36,550 bases of DNA from Bacteroidota bacterium (GTDB lineage: Bacteria > Bacteroidota > Rhodothermia > Rhodothermales > Bin80). Shown piece by piece: positions 1 through 8,263 of the stretch. Location: the NCBI GenBank assembly GCA_026708685.1, contig JAPOUL010000101.1, positions 1-36,550 on the forward strand, written 5' to 3'. Numbering within the stretch: the stretch's first letter is position 1; each line of letters begins with the position of its first letter. The notes below the pieces were generated by a model. That model made no database searches and was not told the DNA's origin. It worked only from the letters and a program-made list of their open reading frames with translations. Both the position numbers and the translations under genes were made by a program.

Positions 1-495
1 CACGGATCGTTTACCCTCTTTTTCGTGCTTCACCCACTTAAAAAACGGAAGCCCCCTAATGTTAGATATGGATTGTGACTCAGTAATATCATGATATAGA
101 TCCACCACTTCCTGAGAGGGAACAATATCTATGCGGTCTATTTCTTTGTAACTTGAACTATAAAATGTTGCTTCTTGTAAGAAGTATCCGGTAAGAGTAT
201 ACAGGGTATCTCCTATAATGAGTTGATCCTGATACTTCACAAATGCCAACTCCTCTGATTGAATAAAGTATTGGTACACTAAATACTGCATGAGAGCCTC
301 ATGGATCAGAATAGGTGCACCGTAAAGCGATAATTTTCGGTAGTCATAGTCGGTAGATGTATTAGATCTAAATCGCTTGATCGGCTGTTGATAGTCATAG
401 AACTCAAATGGGGGGGGGGGACTCCCTACCAACAGCATCCTTTCAGAGATTTGACCCAACTTCGCCATATTCGTACTCAAGTTCTTGTTGATCAT
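1..495 (-). CDS. Unrecognised protein, 5' part only (runs off left edge), contains poly-proline from an 11-C tract
   Basis: A minus-strand frame is open from the first base of the window to at least base 783; it has no stop because the gene leaves the window. I chose the ATG at 495, which gives 165 codons beginning MINKNLSTNMAKLGQ. In-frame ATGs at 585 and 732 are alternatives; the 585 start would add a hydrophobic, cysteine-rich N-terminus that could be a signal or membrane segment, but the DNA there is AT-rich and looks non-coding. The product is rich in Tyr, Gln and Ser and has no motif I recognise. Codons about 26-29 are encoded by a run of 11 cytosines (PPPP followed by FEFYDY). With 12 C the frame stops two codons after the tract; with 10 C it stops about 36 codons further on. 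Coding status is inferred from the long open frame and plausible composition; the function is unknown. Confidence 0.6.
   Translation of the reverse strand, partial: MINKNLSTNMAKLGQISERMLLVGSPPPPFEFYDYQQPIKRFRSNTSTDYDYRKLSLYGAPILIHEALMQYLVYQYFIQSEELAFVKYQDQLIIGDTLYTLTGYFLQEATFYSSSYKEIDRIDIVPSQEVVDLYHDITESQSISNIRGLPFFKWVKHEKEGKRSV
410..420. repeat. Homopolymer of 11 G (C on the coding strand)
   Basis: Eleven consecutive G on the plus strand lie inside the minus-strand frame at the left edge. Tracts this long are prone to slipped-strand mispairing. The assembled length keeps the frame open, and a change of one base either way ends it. It could be a phase-variation tract or a homopolymer length error. 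Confidence 0.9.
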
Positions 496-950
496 AATCT
501 TCACTAAACAGCCCAGGACCTGAACAACTCCGTAATACACAATGCTACAACAAGAACTACATGAAACGATAAAATAACTGTTCATTATAGTACAATGAAT
601 GTGACCATGAAAATTGTTGAGAAGCAAAACAATTAGAAAACGTACGCTTATACCAACGTTTTTACTATAGTTCCGAAATATTTCGCAAATTTGAAATCTT
701 AACAGAAAATTAACATTTAACTGCAAAAACATACATTCATTCGGACTTTCGATCTCTATTAAATCATAATTCGTGATATGTCTACTCCTTCATGTTCACC
801 GCGTGAAACGTAACATTGCAAATGATGAACCATCGCAGAGCTACCAATAAAAAGCATAGTCAACATTTGAAACCATACCCGTTCACTTGAGTAGAATGGG
901 ATTTGTTGCAATTTTCATTAACATTTTGAACCAAAATTCATTGATTTCGG
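496..950. other. AT-rich intergenic region between divergent genes
   Basis: No plus-strand gene is visible. The minus strand stays open from 783 into the left-edge gene, so part of this stretch may be an N-terminal extension, but its composition suggests leader DNA. A weak plus-strand promoter candidate lies at 867-897. No tRNA, repeat or terminator was seen. Confidence 0.5.
867..897 (+). promoter_or_regulatory. Candidate sigma70-like promoter for the TPR protein gene
   Basis: TTGAAA at 867-872 and TAGAAT at 892-897 are separated by 19 bases, slightly longer than optimal. A start near 905 would leave a leader of about 45 bases before the ATG at 951. Bacteroidota-type organisms often use a different -7 element, so this is weak. 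Confidence 0.3.
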
Positions 951-1769
951 ATGAAACCTCTTCGCATTCTCTTATCCACATCTTTCTTGGTCACAACACT
1001 GGTGTTGACTTCCACTGTATATGCCCAGAAATACAAAGAAGATTTTAATTCCGCTCAGGAAGCAGCGAAAAGTTCTGATTGGTCAGGAGCTCGTGCATTC
1101 TTTGCAAGTTCTGCCACTGGGGCTGAAGAAGCATCTGATCCAGATGTTGCACAACGAGCTCGCTACGCCGCAGCCCAGATTGATTACAAATTGGGAACAA
1201 CTGCGTTCAGATCTGATGATTTTGAAACTGCACTTGAGCACTATACCAATGGCGAGAAGATCTACCCTGCCTATATTAAAAATAAATATGGCCAAGGACT
1301 GGCTCTCAAAAATCTGGGCCAAATTGACGAAGCCATCAATAGTTGGATGGAGGTATCTGCTGCACCCGGCGACCGGAAAACCAGTATCGCAGCTGAAAAA
1401 GCAATTCGTGACCACTTTATTAGTGAAGCTTCTTCAGCTCTTGCCAAACGCAACGCAACATCTTCGGATGCAGATATTGCCAAGGCTGCACTTGCAAGCT
1501 TGTCTGAACTCATGGAGCCAGATGCTGATGTGCACTATTATATGGCATTGGCACACTATACCAAAGGTGAAGTGAACGAAGCAATCTCCGCTGCACAGCA
1601 AGCACTGGCTGTTCATTCTGGTAGTCGCTCTGATAAGGCTAAAATCTATTATGTCTTAGGAGAAGCCCATGTTAGAATCAATGATATTGAATCTGCAAAA
1701 GACGCATTCCAGAATGCAGTCTATGGTACATGGAAACAATCCGCCGAGCACTATCTTGAAACGCTCTAA
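951..1769 (+). CDS. Secreted tetratricopeptide-repeat protein
   Basis: The 272-residue product starts with a clear signal peptide (basic MKPLR, hydrophobic core, probable cleavage after VYA at residue 25), so it is expected in the periplasm or at the outer membrane. After a helical region with Ala/Ser-rich segments, TPR-like helix pairs occur at about residues 70-108, 109-135, 196-222 and 231-259, with typical small-residue/Tyr/Gly spacing (for example KYGQGLALKNLG and KIYYVLGEAHVR). TPR proteins act as scaffolds for other proteins; no catalytic motif is present and the partner is unknown. The gene stands alone: divergent from the left-edge gene and followed by a strong terminator before the sugar operon. 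The start is supported by the signal peptide; no good Shine-Dalgarno sequence precedes it. Confidence 0.85.
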   Translation: MKPLRILLSTSFLVTTLVLTSTVYAQKYKEDFNSAQEAAKSSDWSGARAFFASSATGAEEASDPDVAQRARYAAAQIDYKLGTTAFRSDDFETALEHYTNGEKIYPAYIKNKYGQGLALKNLGQIDEAINSWMEVSAAPGDRKTSIAAEKAIRDHFISEASSALAKRNATSSDADIAKAALASLSELMEPDADVHYYMALAHYTKGEVNEAISAAQQALAVHSGSRSDKAKIYYVLGEAHVRINDIESAKDAFQNAVYGTWKQSAEHYLETL

Positions 1770-1796
1770 TCCTGTACCTCCTTGTGTTACATTCGT

Positions 1797-1827
1797 GCCT
1801 GCAGTCCCTTGGACTGCGGGCTTTATT
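1797..1827 (+). terminator. Rho-independent terminator after the TPR gene
   Basis: GCCTGCAGTCC (1797-1807) pairs with GGACTGCGGGC (1811-1821) across a 3-base loop, an 11-bp stem with one G-U pair, followed by TTTATT. It lies 27 bases after the stop codon and should separate this gene from the downstream operon. Confidence 0.85.
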
Positions 1828-1841
1828 GTGATTGAATCTTG

Positions 1842-2558
1842 ATGATTTCATCAGAATCAGTTCTAGGTGAAGGATGTGTGATTGATGATGATGTTGAAAT
1901 CGGTTCAGGTTGTATCATCGGCAATCATGTGACCATCCACGCTGGAACCCAGATTGGAACCGGAGTTCATATTGGAGATCATAGTGTTCTTGGTGTCCAA
2001 CCCATGCGTGCCAGACACAGCACACTCCAAAAGTGTATTGACCTTGATCGTTTAGTTCTGGGAGATTCTTGTTTGATTGGAACTCATGTGATCCTTTACA
2101 GGGGTTGTTCACTGGCATCTCATATTATGGTTGCTGATTTGGCAAGCGTTCGTGAACGGGTTTCAGTGGGACCATCCACAATTATTGGTCGAGGAGTGGC
2201 TATCGAAAATGACTGTACGATTGGCTCTCTATGTAAACTGGAAACCAATTCCTATATCACTGCCTACTCAACCTTGGAAGATTCGGTCTTCATCGCCCCT
2301 GGTGTGATCACCTCCAATGATAACTTCGCTGGCCGCACCAAAGAACGATCAAAGTATTACAAAGGGGTTACGGTGCTTCGCGGTGGGCGTATTGGGGCTG
2401 GTGCTACAATTTTGCCCGGCAAAGTCATCGGACCGGATGCAATGCTGGCTGCTGGTAGCGTCCTCACGCATGATATCCCTGCACATGAACTTTGGGCTGG
2501 AAATCCAGCCCGTTACATGAAGATGGTTCCCGAAAATCAATGGCTGGACAATCAATAA
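1842..2558 (+). CDS. Left-handed beta-helix N-acetyltransferase (WbpD/WlbB-like)
   Basis: Hexapeptide repeats ([LIV]-G-x4 rungs) run from about residue 5 to 215, typical of trimeric left-handed beta-helix acyltransferases using acetyl-CoA. The C-terminal part has the features of UDP-sugar 3-N-acetyltransferases of the WbpD/WlbB type: VFIAPGVITSNDNF, then GRIGAGATILPGKVIG, and the terminal AGNPAR motif. At 238 residues it is longer than the roughly 190 of WbpD, having additional N-terminal rungs. A TTG at 1839 abuts the ATG at 1842, which I prefer. It is first of three tightly packed genes (4-base gap to the aminotransferase, then an 8-base overlap), matching acetyltransferase, aminotransferase and dehydrogenase of UDP-2,3-diacetamido-2,3-dideoxy-uronate synthesis. 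The enzyme class is secure; the exact substrate is inferred from the neighbours. Confidence 0.85.
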   Translation: MISSESVLGEGCVIDDDVEIGSGCIIGNHVTIHAGTQIGTGVHIGDHSVLGVQPMRARHSTLQKCIDLDRLVLGDSCLIGTHVILYRGCSLASHIMVADLASVRERVSVGPSTIIGRGVAIENDCTIGSLCKLETNSYITAYSTLEDSVFIAPGVITSNDNFAGRTKERSKYYKGVTVLRGGRIGAGATILPGKVIGPDAMLAAGSVLTHDIPAHELWAGNPARYMKMVPENQWLDNQ

Positions 2559-2562
2559 ATCC

Positions 2563-3681
2563 ATGAATATCCAGATGGTGGACCTCAAGGGGCAGTATGT
2601 GAGGCTCAAAGATGAGATTGATGCCGCTATCCATGAAGTTCTGGATTCCGCACGCTTTATTCGTGGCCCTGTCGTATCCCAATTTGAGAATGCACTCACT
2701 GAATGCACGAAAGCAAAGTATGCGATTGGCGTTGCTAACGGTACGGATGCCCTTCAAATCTCTTATATGGCTCTTGATATTGGGCCTGGTGATGAGATCA
2801 TTACCCCCTCATTTACCTTTATTGCCACTGCCGAAGCCGCATCTCTTTTAGGAGCGACCCCCGTGTTCGCTGATATTGACCCAAAAACGTTTTGTCTTGA
2901 TCCTGATAGTGTTGAACAATGCATTACTCCCAAAACGAAAGCGATTGTTCCCGTCCATCTATTCGGACAACCCGCCGAGATGGATTCTCTGACGAAACTT
3001 GCGTCAAAATATAACCTACCTATCATTGAGGATAACGCACAAGCCATTGGTGCTACCTATAATGGAACTTCTACCGGAAGTATGGGAACTATGGCTTGCT
3101 GTTCCTTTTTTCCCTCTAAAAATTTGGGTGCCTATGGGGATGGTGGAGCAATTCTCACTTCGGATCCTGAATTGGAAACTCGGTCGCGTATGATTACCAA
3201 CCATGGTGGTCGACACAAGTATTTGAATGAAACCATTGGGGTGAATAGCCGACTTGATGCATTGCAAGCGGCAATCTTAACCGTCAAACTCAAACATTTA
3301 GAATCGTTTACCTTGGCTCGCCGTAGTGCTGCATCCTACTACCATTCGCTCTTTGAAACGATTGATGAAATTACACGACCCTACGAAACCCCCGAAGGAT
3401 TCCATGTATACCATCAATACGTGATTCGCACCAAAAAGCGTGACGAACTTGCCGATGCACTAACGAACGCAAAAATTCCCTACGGAATCTACTACCCCGT
3501 TCCATTACATCAACAACCCGTCTTTCAAGGAGATATTACCCCAAACATAACCCTCCCCGAAACTGAAAAGGCCTGCGAGGAAGTACTTGCTCTACCCATG
3601 CATACGGAATTAACTCATGCTCATCAGGATCGGGTTGCAGAGATCGTTATCAAACATGCGAAAACCTTGATCTATGCCTAA
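2563..3681 (+). CDS. DegT/DnrJ/EryC1 PLP aminotransferase (WbpE-like sugar transaminase)
   Basis: The 372-residue product has the whole family signature. NGTDALQ (about 60-66) binds PLP phosphate, EDNAQAIGA (156-164) carries the Asp that contacts the pyridine nitrogen, and SFFPSKNLGAYGDGGA contains the Schiff-base Lys (K186). The HGG region near residue 214 and the GVNSRLDALQAAIL segment are also typical. Members transfer an amino group, usually from glutamate, to a keto-sugar nucleotide. Lying between an acetyltransferase and a Gfo/Idh dehydrogenase, it most likely aminates C3 of a 3-keto-GlcNAc-uronate, as WbpE/WlbC do. The ATG lies 4 bases after the previous stop, and the 3' end overlaps the dehydrogenase gene by 8 bases. 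Confidence 0.9.
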   Translation: MNIQMVDLKGQYVRLKDEIDAAIHEVLDSARFIRGPVVSQFENALTECTKAKYAIGVANGTDALQISYMALDIGPGDEIITPSFTFIATAEAASLLGATPVFADIDPKTFCLDPDSVEQCITPKTKAIVPVHLFGQPAEMDSLTKLASKYNLPIIEDNAQAIGATYNGTSTGSMGTMACCSFFPSKNLGAYGDGGAILTSDPELETRSRMITNHGGRHKYLNETIGVNSRLDALQAAILTVKLKHLESFTLARRSAASYYHSLFETIDEITRPYETPEGFHVYHQYVIRTKKRDELADALTNAKIPYGIYYPVPLHQQPVFQGDITPNITLPETEKACEEVLALPMHTELTHAHQDRVAEIVIKHAKTLIYA

Positions 3682-4690
3682 TATTCGACTTGCTCAGATT
3701 GGTGTCGGACACTGGGGAAAAAACTTGCTTCGAAATTTTAATTCTATTCCTGAATGTGATGTCATTGCAGTTTGTGATTCAAATTCAAGCGTTTTAGACT
3801 TTGTTGAGTATCAGTATCCTCATGCCGAAACGACGAATTCTGTTGATGAAATCCTACACCGTGATGACATTGACGGAATCGTCATTGCCACGGAAACACC
3901 TTCACACTTCTCCATTGCTCGCGCAGCTTTAGAAAGTGGACGACATGTGTTTGTTGAAAAGCCCATGGCTGAATACACCCATGAAGCGGAAACCTTAGTA
4001 TCGCTTTCAGATGAAACTGGATGTCATTGCATGGTGGGACATTTACTCCTGTATCATCCTGCATTCAACTATGTTGAGGATCTGATCCAAGCCAACGCTC
4101 TTGGAGATCTCTATTATATCTATAGTGTTCGCGTCAATCTAGGGATTGTGCGTCAGAAAGAAAATGCCTTGCAGAGCCTCGCTCCACATGATCTCTCAGT
4201 AGCACTGGCATTTTTGAATCAAAAACCCGTAGCTGTTGCTGTACATGCTCACGCCTATTTGCAACCCGATATTTGTGATGTCGCTTTCTCTACCATTTTT
4301 TTTGAAAACGGTGCCCTTGCTCATCTCCATACCAGTTGGCTTGATCCGCACAAAGTGCGCCGCGTCACCTTGGTTGGAAGTAAAAAAATGGTCGTCATTG
4401 ATGAAATGAGCAGTGCCGAGAAAGTGAGGATCTATGATAAGGGTGTGCATCCCCCCGAATATGTAGGGTTTGCAGAATCCATGACGACTCGCGTGGGGGA
4501 CATCAGTATCCCAAAAATTCAAATGTCAGAACCACTCCAGTTAGAGTGTTCTCACTTTGTTGATTGTATTCGCACAGGGCAATCACCTCGATCTGATGCC
4601 CGTAATGGCCTATCGGTCGTGCGACTCCTCGAAGCTGCACAACAATCACTTGAGTCTGGAGGAGATAAGGTTCTTGTTCAGTATTCTTGA
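3674..4690 (+). CDS. Gfo/Idh/MocA NAD-dependent sugar dehydrogenase (WbpB/WlbA-like)
   Basis: The N-terminal Rossmann fold has GVGHWG at residues 10-15, and the family EKP motif is at 95-97 (FVEKPMAE) with K96 as the expected catalytic lysine. An HD pair at 172-173 (APHDLSVAL) matches the conserved histidine region of this family. In diacetamido-uronate synthesis WbpB/WlbA oxidises C3 of UDP-GlcNAc-uronate before transamination, and the two upstream genes here supply the transaminase and acetyltransferase. The start overlaps the aminotransferase gene by 8 bases, implying coupled translation. Length (338) is normal. The family call is firm; the sugar substrate rests on context. The pathway's UDP-GlcNAc 6-dehydrogenase appears to be the distant minus-strand gene at 12578-13915. 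Confidence 0.88.
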   Translation: MPNIRLAQIGVGHWGKNLLRNFNSIPECDVIAVCDSNSSVLDFVEYQYPHAETTNSVDEILHRDDIDGIVIATETPSHFSIARAALESGRHVFVEKPMAEYTHEAETLVSLSDETGCHCMVGHLLLYHPAFNYVEDLIQANALGDLYYIYSVRVNLGIVRQKENALQSLAPHDLSVALAFLNQKPVAVAVHAHAYLQPDICDVAFSTIFFENGALAHLHTSWLDPHKVRRVTLVGSKKMVVIDEMSSAEKVRIYDKGVHPPEYVGFAESMTTRVGDISIPKIQMSEPLQLECSHFVDCIRTGQSPRSDARNGLSVVRLLEAAQQSLESGGDKVLVQYS

Positions 4691-4737
4691 TTTGTTGATC
4701 ATTCGGGTTCCTTGCAACCCCTTAATGCTGACTTTGC

Positions 4738-5508
4738 GTGCTTAACGTATCTGAACTTGATCGACTGGTCGACTATTTTGAACAACCTGCATTTATAGCT
4801 GACGATCCTATCAGTATATGTCATGCGTTCTCTGATAGAGCTGACCAAGAGGTGATCGGCCTCTATGCGGCCACATTGGCTTGGGGCTCTCGCACAATAA
4901 TTCTTTCAAAACTTGAAGATCTCTGCATACGAATGCAATTCAAGCCTTGGAGTTTTGTTCGTAATTTCAATCCTGATCGTGACAGCGAAATTCTTCGTAC
5001 CTTTGTGCATCGTACATTTCAACCAGAAGACTGTATTGCTTTCACACATAATCTCAGCCTTTTGATTCACCAATATGGAAACGTTGAGAACATTTTTGGC
5101 TGTTCACCTGATGAGCCAGATGCCCGTCAATCCATTGAGCGCTTTAGTACACGGATGATGACGATTCACCCCGATACACCTGCAAGACTCTCTAAGCACT
5201 TGGCTCGCCCCAGTCGGGCAAGTGCCTGTAAACGGCTTTCATTATATCTGCGTTGGATGGTTCGATCGGGACCGGTAGACCTCGGACTTTGGAGAAAGAT
5301 CAAACCATCTCAGTTACTCTTGCCCTTGGATATTCACTCTGGTCGCCAAGCCCGTATCTTAGGATTGTTACAACGAAAGATGAATGACTGGAAGGCCGTC
5401 ATAGAGTTAACCGATACGTGCAGATCCTTGAACCAGAGTGATCCTGCCCGCTATGATTATGCCTTGTTTGGTCTTGGTATGTATGGAAATCCCTTTGCAG
5501 ATTCATGA
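4738..5508 (+). CDS. TIGR02757-family protein of unknown function
   Basis: The 256-residue product matches the small uncharacterised TIGR02757 family common in Bacteroidota relatives. Visible hallmarks are the N-terminal PAFIADDPISICHAF, the AATLAWGSR segment, FVHRTF, and the C-terminal block where LDIHSGR precedes a helical region ending in RYDYALFGLG. The N-terminus is reconstructed from a GTG start at 4738, which places the conserved block at the usual distance. No signal peptide or membrane segment is visible, so it should be cytosolic. The helical architecture and the late D-x-H recall HhH-type DNA glycosylases, but I see no catalytic residue that establishes this. It overlaps the next gene by 4 bases (ATGA), so it is co-translated with a glycosyltransferase. 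Confidence 0.8.
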   Translation: MLNVSELDRLVDYFEQPAFIADDPISICHAFSDRADQEVIGLYAATLAWGSRTIILSKLEDLCIRMQFKPWSFVRNFNPDRDSEILRTFVHRTFQPEDCIAFTHNLSLLIHQYGNVENIFGCSPDEPDARQSIERFSTRMMTIHPDTPARLSKHLARPSRASACKRLSLYLRWMVRSGPVDLGLWRKIKPSQLLLPLDIHSGRQARILGLLQRKMNDWKAVIELTDTCRSLNQSDPARYDYALFGLGMYGNPFADS

Positions 5509-6458
5509 TGAAACGGCAGAATACCCAACCAGAGATTTGCCTGATCTTCCCTTGCTACAATGAAGAGGAAGTTCTGCCAGATTTACTTCAAGTCCTTCAT
5601 TCATTGGATTTGGGGGTTCCTATGCGATTTCTATTCGTTGACGATGGTAGCCAAGATGATACTCTTCGCATTTTGAAGGAAGCTTGCCTCTTAGATGACC
5701 GCATAGCTTGTTTGAGTTTGTCCAGAAATTTTGGACATCAGGTTGCCGTAGGTGCTGGTTTGAAGCATGCTACTGGTGATATCGTTGCTGTTTTGGATGC
5801 AGATCTTCAAGATCCCCCAGAACTCTTAAAAAAATTCATCCAAAAATGGCAGGAAGGCTATGATGTTGTCTATGGGATCAGGTCCAATCGTAAAGAGTCA
5901 TGGTTTCTACGAATGTGTTATTCCAGTTTTTACCGACTACTGGACCGAACGGCCAACATTCAAATTCCCAAAGACGCAGGAGATTTTGCCCTTATGGATC
6001 GCAAAGTAGTTGATGTGCTCAGGTCCATGTCTGAACATAATCAATTTGTCCGTGGATTACGGGGTTGGATTGGATTTAAGCAGATTGGGATCAAGTATGC
6101 ACGCCCTGCCCGACATGCAGGTAAACCCAGTTATAACATCAGACGACTGACACGTCTTGCCTTGGATGGCCTCCTTTCATTCTCGTCTGCTCCTCTGAGA
6201 CTATCCGCTTGGCTGGGACTTGGGTCTGCATTTCTGGGTTTCTGTTATCTTGTCTATGCGTTAATCACATTTATGAGTGGCAAGAATCTTCCCCCCGGAT
6301 GGACATCTACCGTCGTATTAATTCTGTTTTTAGGAGGAATTCAGTTGATTGTTTTAGGAATTCTTGGCGAGTATTTAGGACGAATCTTTGATGAAGTCAA
6401 AGGTCGCCCTCACTATATTCTCAACGAACGTGCTGGATGGCTTTCAGACTCATTATAG
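5505..6458 (+). CDS. Membrane GT2 glycosyltransferase, polyprenyl-phosphate type (GtrB/DPM1/ArnC-like)
   Basis: The 317-residue product has a GT-A domain: FPCYNEEE near residue 15, VDDGSQDDT at 45-53 and DADLQDPP at 98-105, the metal- and nucleotide-binding acidic motifs of the DPM1/GtrB group. Two C-terminal hydrophobic segments at about 235-258 and 265-290 end in the typical GEYLGRIFDEVKGRP tail. Such enzymes move a sugar from a nucleotide donor to undecaprenyl phosphate on the cytoplasmic face for later use outside the membrane. It overlaps the TIGR02757 gene by 4 bases and follows the diacetamido-uronate genes, so a role in envelope glycan decoration is likely. The actual sugar cannot be read from sequence. 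Confidence 0.9.
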   Translation: MMKRQNTQPEICLIFPCYNEEEVLPDLLQVLHSLDLGVPMRFLFVDDGSQDDTLRILKEACLLDDRIACLSLSRNFGHQVAVGAGLKHATGDIVAVLDADLQDPPELLKKFIQKWQEGYDVVYGIRSNRKESWFLRMCYSSFYRLLDRTANIQIPKDAGDFALMDRKVVDVLRSMSEHNQFVRGLRGWIGFKQIGIKYARPARHAGKPSYNIRRLTRLALDGLLSFSSAPLRLSAWLGLGSAFLGFCYLVYALITFMSGKNLPPGWTSTVVLILFLGGIQLIVLGILGEYLGRIFDEVKGRPHYILNERAGWLSDSL

Positions 6459-6537
6459 AAAATGAGAGAGTTGACACTATGATGATGACCAAAAATGCTT
6501 CTATGTGTTTTATGGAATCTACTTCTGTAAGTATTGA

Positions 6538-7428
6538 TCTTCTTTAATTGGCACACGCCGTAGGACTATTCATGAAAAACACTCAGTTTCTATCGGTCCT
6601 ATCTCCGATAAAGATTCACTGAAAATTGAGATTACTGATATTAAAGATTTACCTCAATCAAAACAAGAATTATTTCCGAAACTTACCAGTGGCAATCATC
6701 AAGCATTGAAAGTTACATTTCACAATGCAGAAGTTTCTGTGCTCCCTTGGCTCTCTGAAATTACTGATTTATCTGTATCCGAATTAACTCCCCCTGTACC
6801 TCGTATATTCAAGAGACTCAGTTTTGGTCAAGAAAATATGGGTGATCCTATCAGGTGTGAATCTCTTGGACCCGGCCTTATTACCAATCATACCCCAGCA
6901 GAGTTCTGGGATAAAGTTGTTCTTACTCCACAAGAAAATCTTTCGCTCAAAGTCGTCAATTTAACTGGACAGAATATTGAACGAATAGCGGTTGTAGGGC
7001 AGAAGTATTCTCGGGTTTTACGAAGTAATGGACGAAGATTTTCAGTTAAGGTTGAGGGAAAAGAAAAGCCCGTACCTTTGAAAACCTTGGGAGATGTCAT
7101 TACTCGACTGTATGCTGTAGGTTTAGCAATGGCGGTAAGCAAAAATGGTTTTCTCCTTATTGACGAGATGGAAAATGGAATTCATTTTACTATTCAACGA
7201 AACTTATGTCGTATGATTTTGGAAACTGCCAGAATACTAAATGTTCAGGTATTTGCTACCACTCACAGTATTGAGTGTATCAAAGCATTTTCTCACGCGG
7301 CATCGGAGAGTGAAGAATCTGATGTGGCCTTGATTCGATTGGACGAATTTAATGGAAATTTGAGGGCATTCGAGTATTCAGAGGAAGAATTGGAAATAGC
7401 AAGGACTCAAAATATTGAAGTGAGATAG
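6538..7428 (+). pseudogene. 5'-truncated AAA family ATPase (partner of DUF3226)
   Basis: An open frame of 296 codons runs from just after a TGA (6535-6537) to a TAG at 7428. No convincing ATG heads it; the first usable start is TTG at 6706. The C-terminal half is well conserved with a family of single-domain AAA/OLD-like ATPases: FWDKVVLTP, IERIAVVG, VPLKTLGDV, Walker B GFLLIDEMENGIH, and the switch-histidine segment VFATTHSIECIKAF. It ends in the characteristic EVR. The Walker A region and about 130-150 N-terminal residues are missing; traces may persist in another frame before 6538 (an ATG frame at 6480 ends at 6544). It cannot bind ATP normally. The next gene is its usual partner, DUF3226, which is also broken, so this is a dead operon. 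Confidence 0.75.
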
Positions 7429-7431
7429 TGC

Positions 7432-8142
7432 ATGGAAACTCCTGAAAATCCAAATAAAATCTTACTTGTTGAAGGTAATGATGATCAACATATTGCTGAA
7501 CATATCTGGTACGCTCACTCACATAAAAGTCAATACCTTTTTACAAAAAATTCAAAGGAATTGAACGTTTACCATCATCACTTCCAGTTGAATTAAAAAA
7601 CATATATCACCTATCAATCGGAATTTTGATTGATGCCAATGCTGAGCCCGTCAAACGATGGAATAAAGTACTACGCAGTATTGCCGAAATACCCCTATTG
7701 ATACTCAAATTAGACCAGACAAGGACGGAACAATTATAAACTCCGATACTATCAAAATCGGAATTTGGCTAATGCCTGACAACGAATCCCCAGGCGAAAT
7801 TAAGAATTTTATTTCTCAACTTATTCCTAATAATGATCCTATGTGGCCCCTTGCTGAACAGTATATAGATAACATTCCTACTGATACTCGAAGTTCAGAG
7901 ATTCTAAGGAACTCAGAGCGAAGATTCATGCATGGCTTGCTACCTGCAAAGATCCCTACCGAATGGGAACTGCTATCAGGACACGTGATTTGAATTCATC
8001 TGCTCCTATTGCTATGCGTTTTTTTTCAATGGATGAATATCTTATTTTCGGACCCCAAACAATCGATTTAGATCCTTCCGTATATGGTGATGATCTGACT
8101 AATTTAATTGGCACTTGTACCGAATCTCGTTCATGGAAATAA
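7432..8142 (+). pseudogene. Frameshifted DUF3226 (TOPRIM-like) protein
   Basis: Similarity to DUF3226 proteins is spread over several frames. An ATG at 7432, 3 bases after the ATPase stop, opens with NKILLVEGNDDQHI, the TOPRIM-like acidic start. The match shifts frame in an A-rich run near 7550 (then GIERLPSSLP and IGILIDANAEPVKRW), again near 7690-7700 (then IGIWLMPDNESPGEI and NNDPMWPLAEQYID), and again near 7930-7945 (then WLATCKDPYRMGTAIRTRDL). The last frame ends at 8142; the final 35 or so residues are not recognisable. At least three frameshifts make this a pseudogene. Intact relatives pair with the AAA ATPase above and resemble ATPase + TOPRIM defence modules such as OLD/PARIS-type systems; that functional link is inference. 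Confidence 0.75.
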
Positions 8143-8197
8143 GTACACTATATATTCGGATGAATTGCCGACTTGTACAAGGGCTATCATTGAAGAT

Positions 8198-8263
8198 GCC
8201 TAATCTGGAGGGAATGAAGTTCTGCAATATTCCAGTAATTTCTATGATCGTAGCAGATTAGGC
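8198..8263. repeat. 9-bp inverted repeat flanking the 3' end of the DUF4143 gene
   Basis: GCCTAATCT (8198-8206) is repeated inverted as AGATTAGGC (8255-8263), with a 48-base loop that contains a smaller imperfect hairpin (CTGGA...TCCAG). The right arm lies within the last codons of the minus-strand DUF4143 gene. It could act as a transcript end or be a scar of an element, or it could be chance. Confidence 0.4.

Noticed and set aside
6540-8112. A 12-base match, TTTAATTGGCAC, at both ends of the decayed ATPase/DUF3226 region (near 6544 and 8102)
   Set aside because: Too short in AT-rich DNA to claim an attachment site or target duplication without comparison to an empty site.
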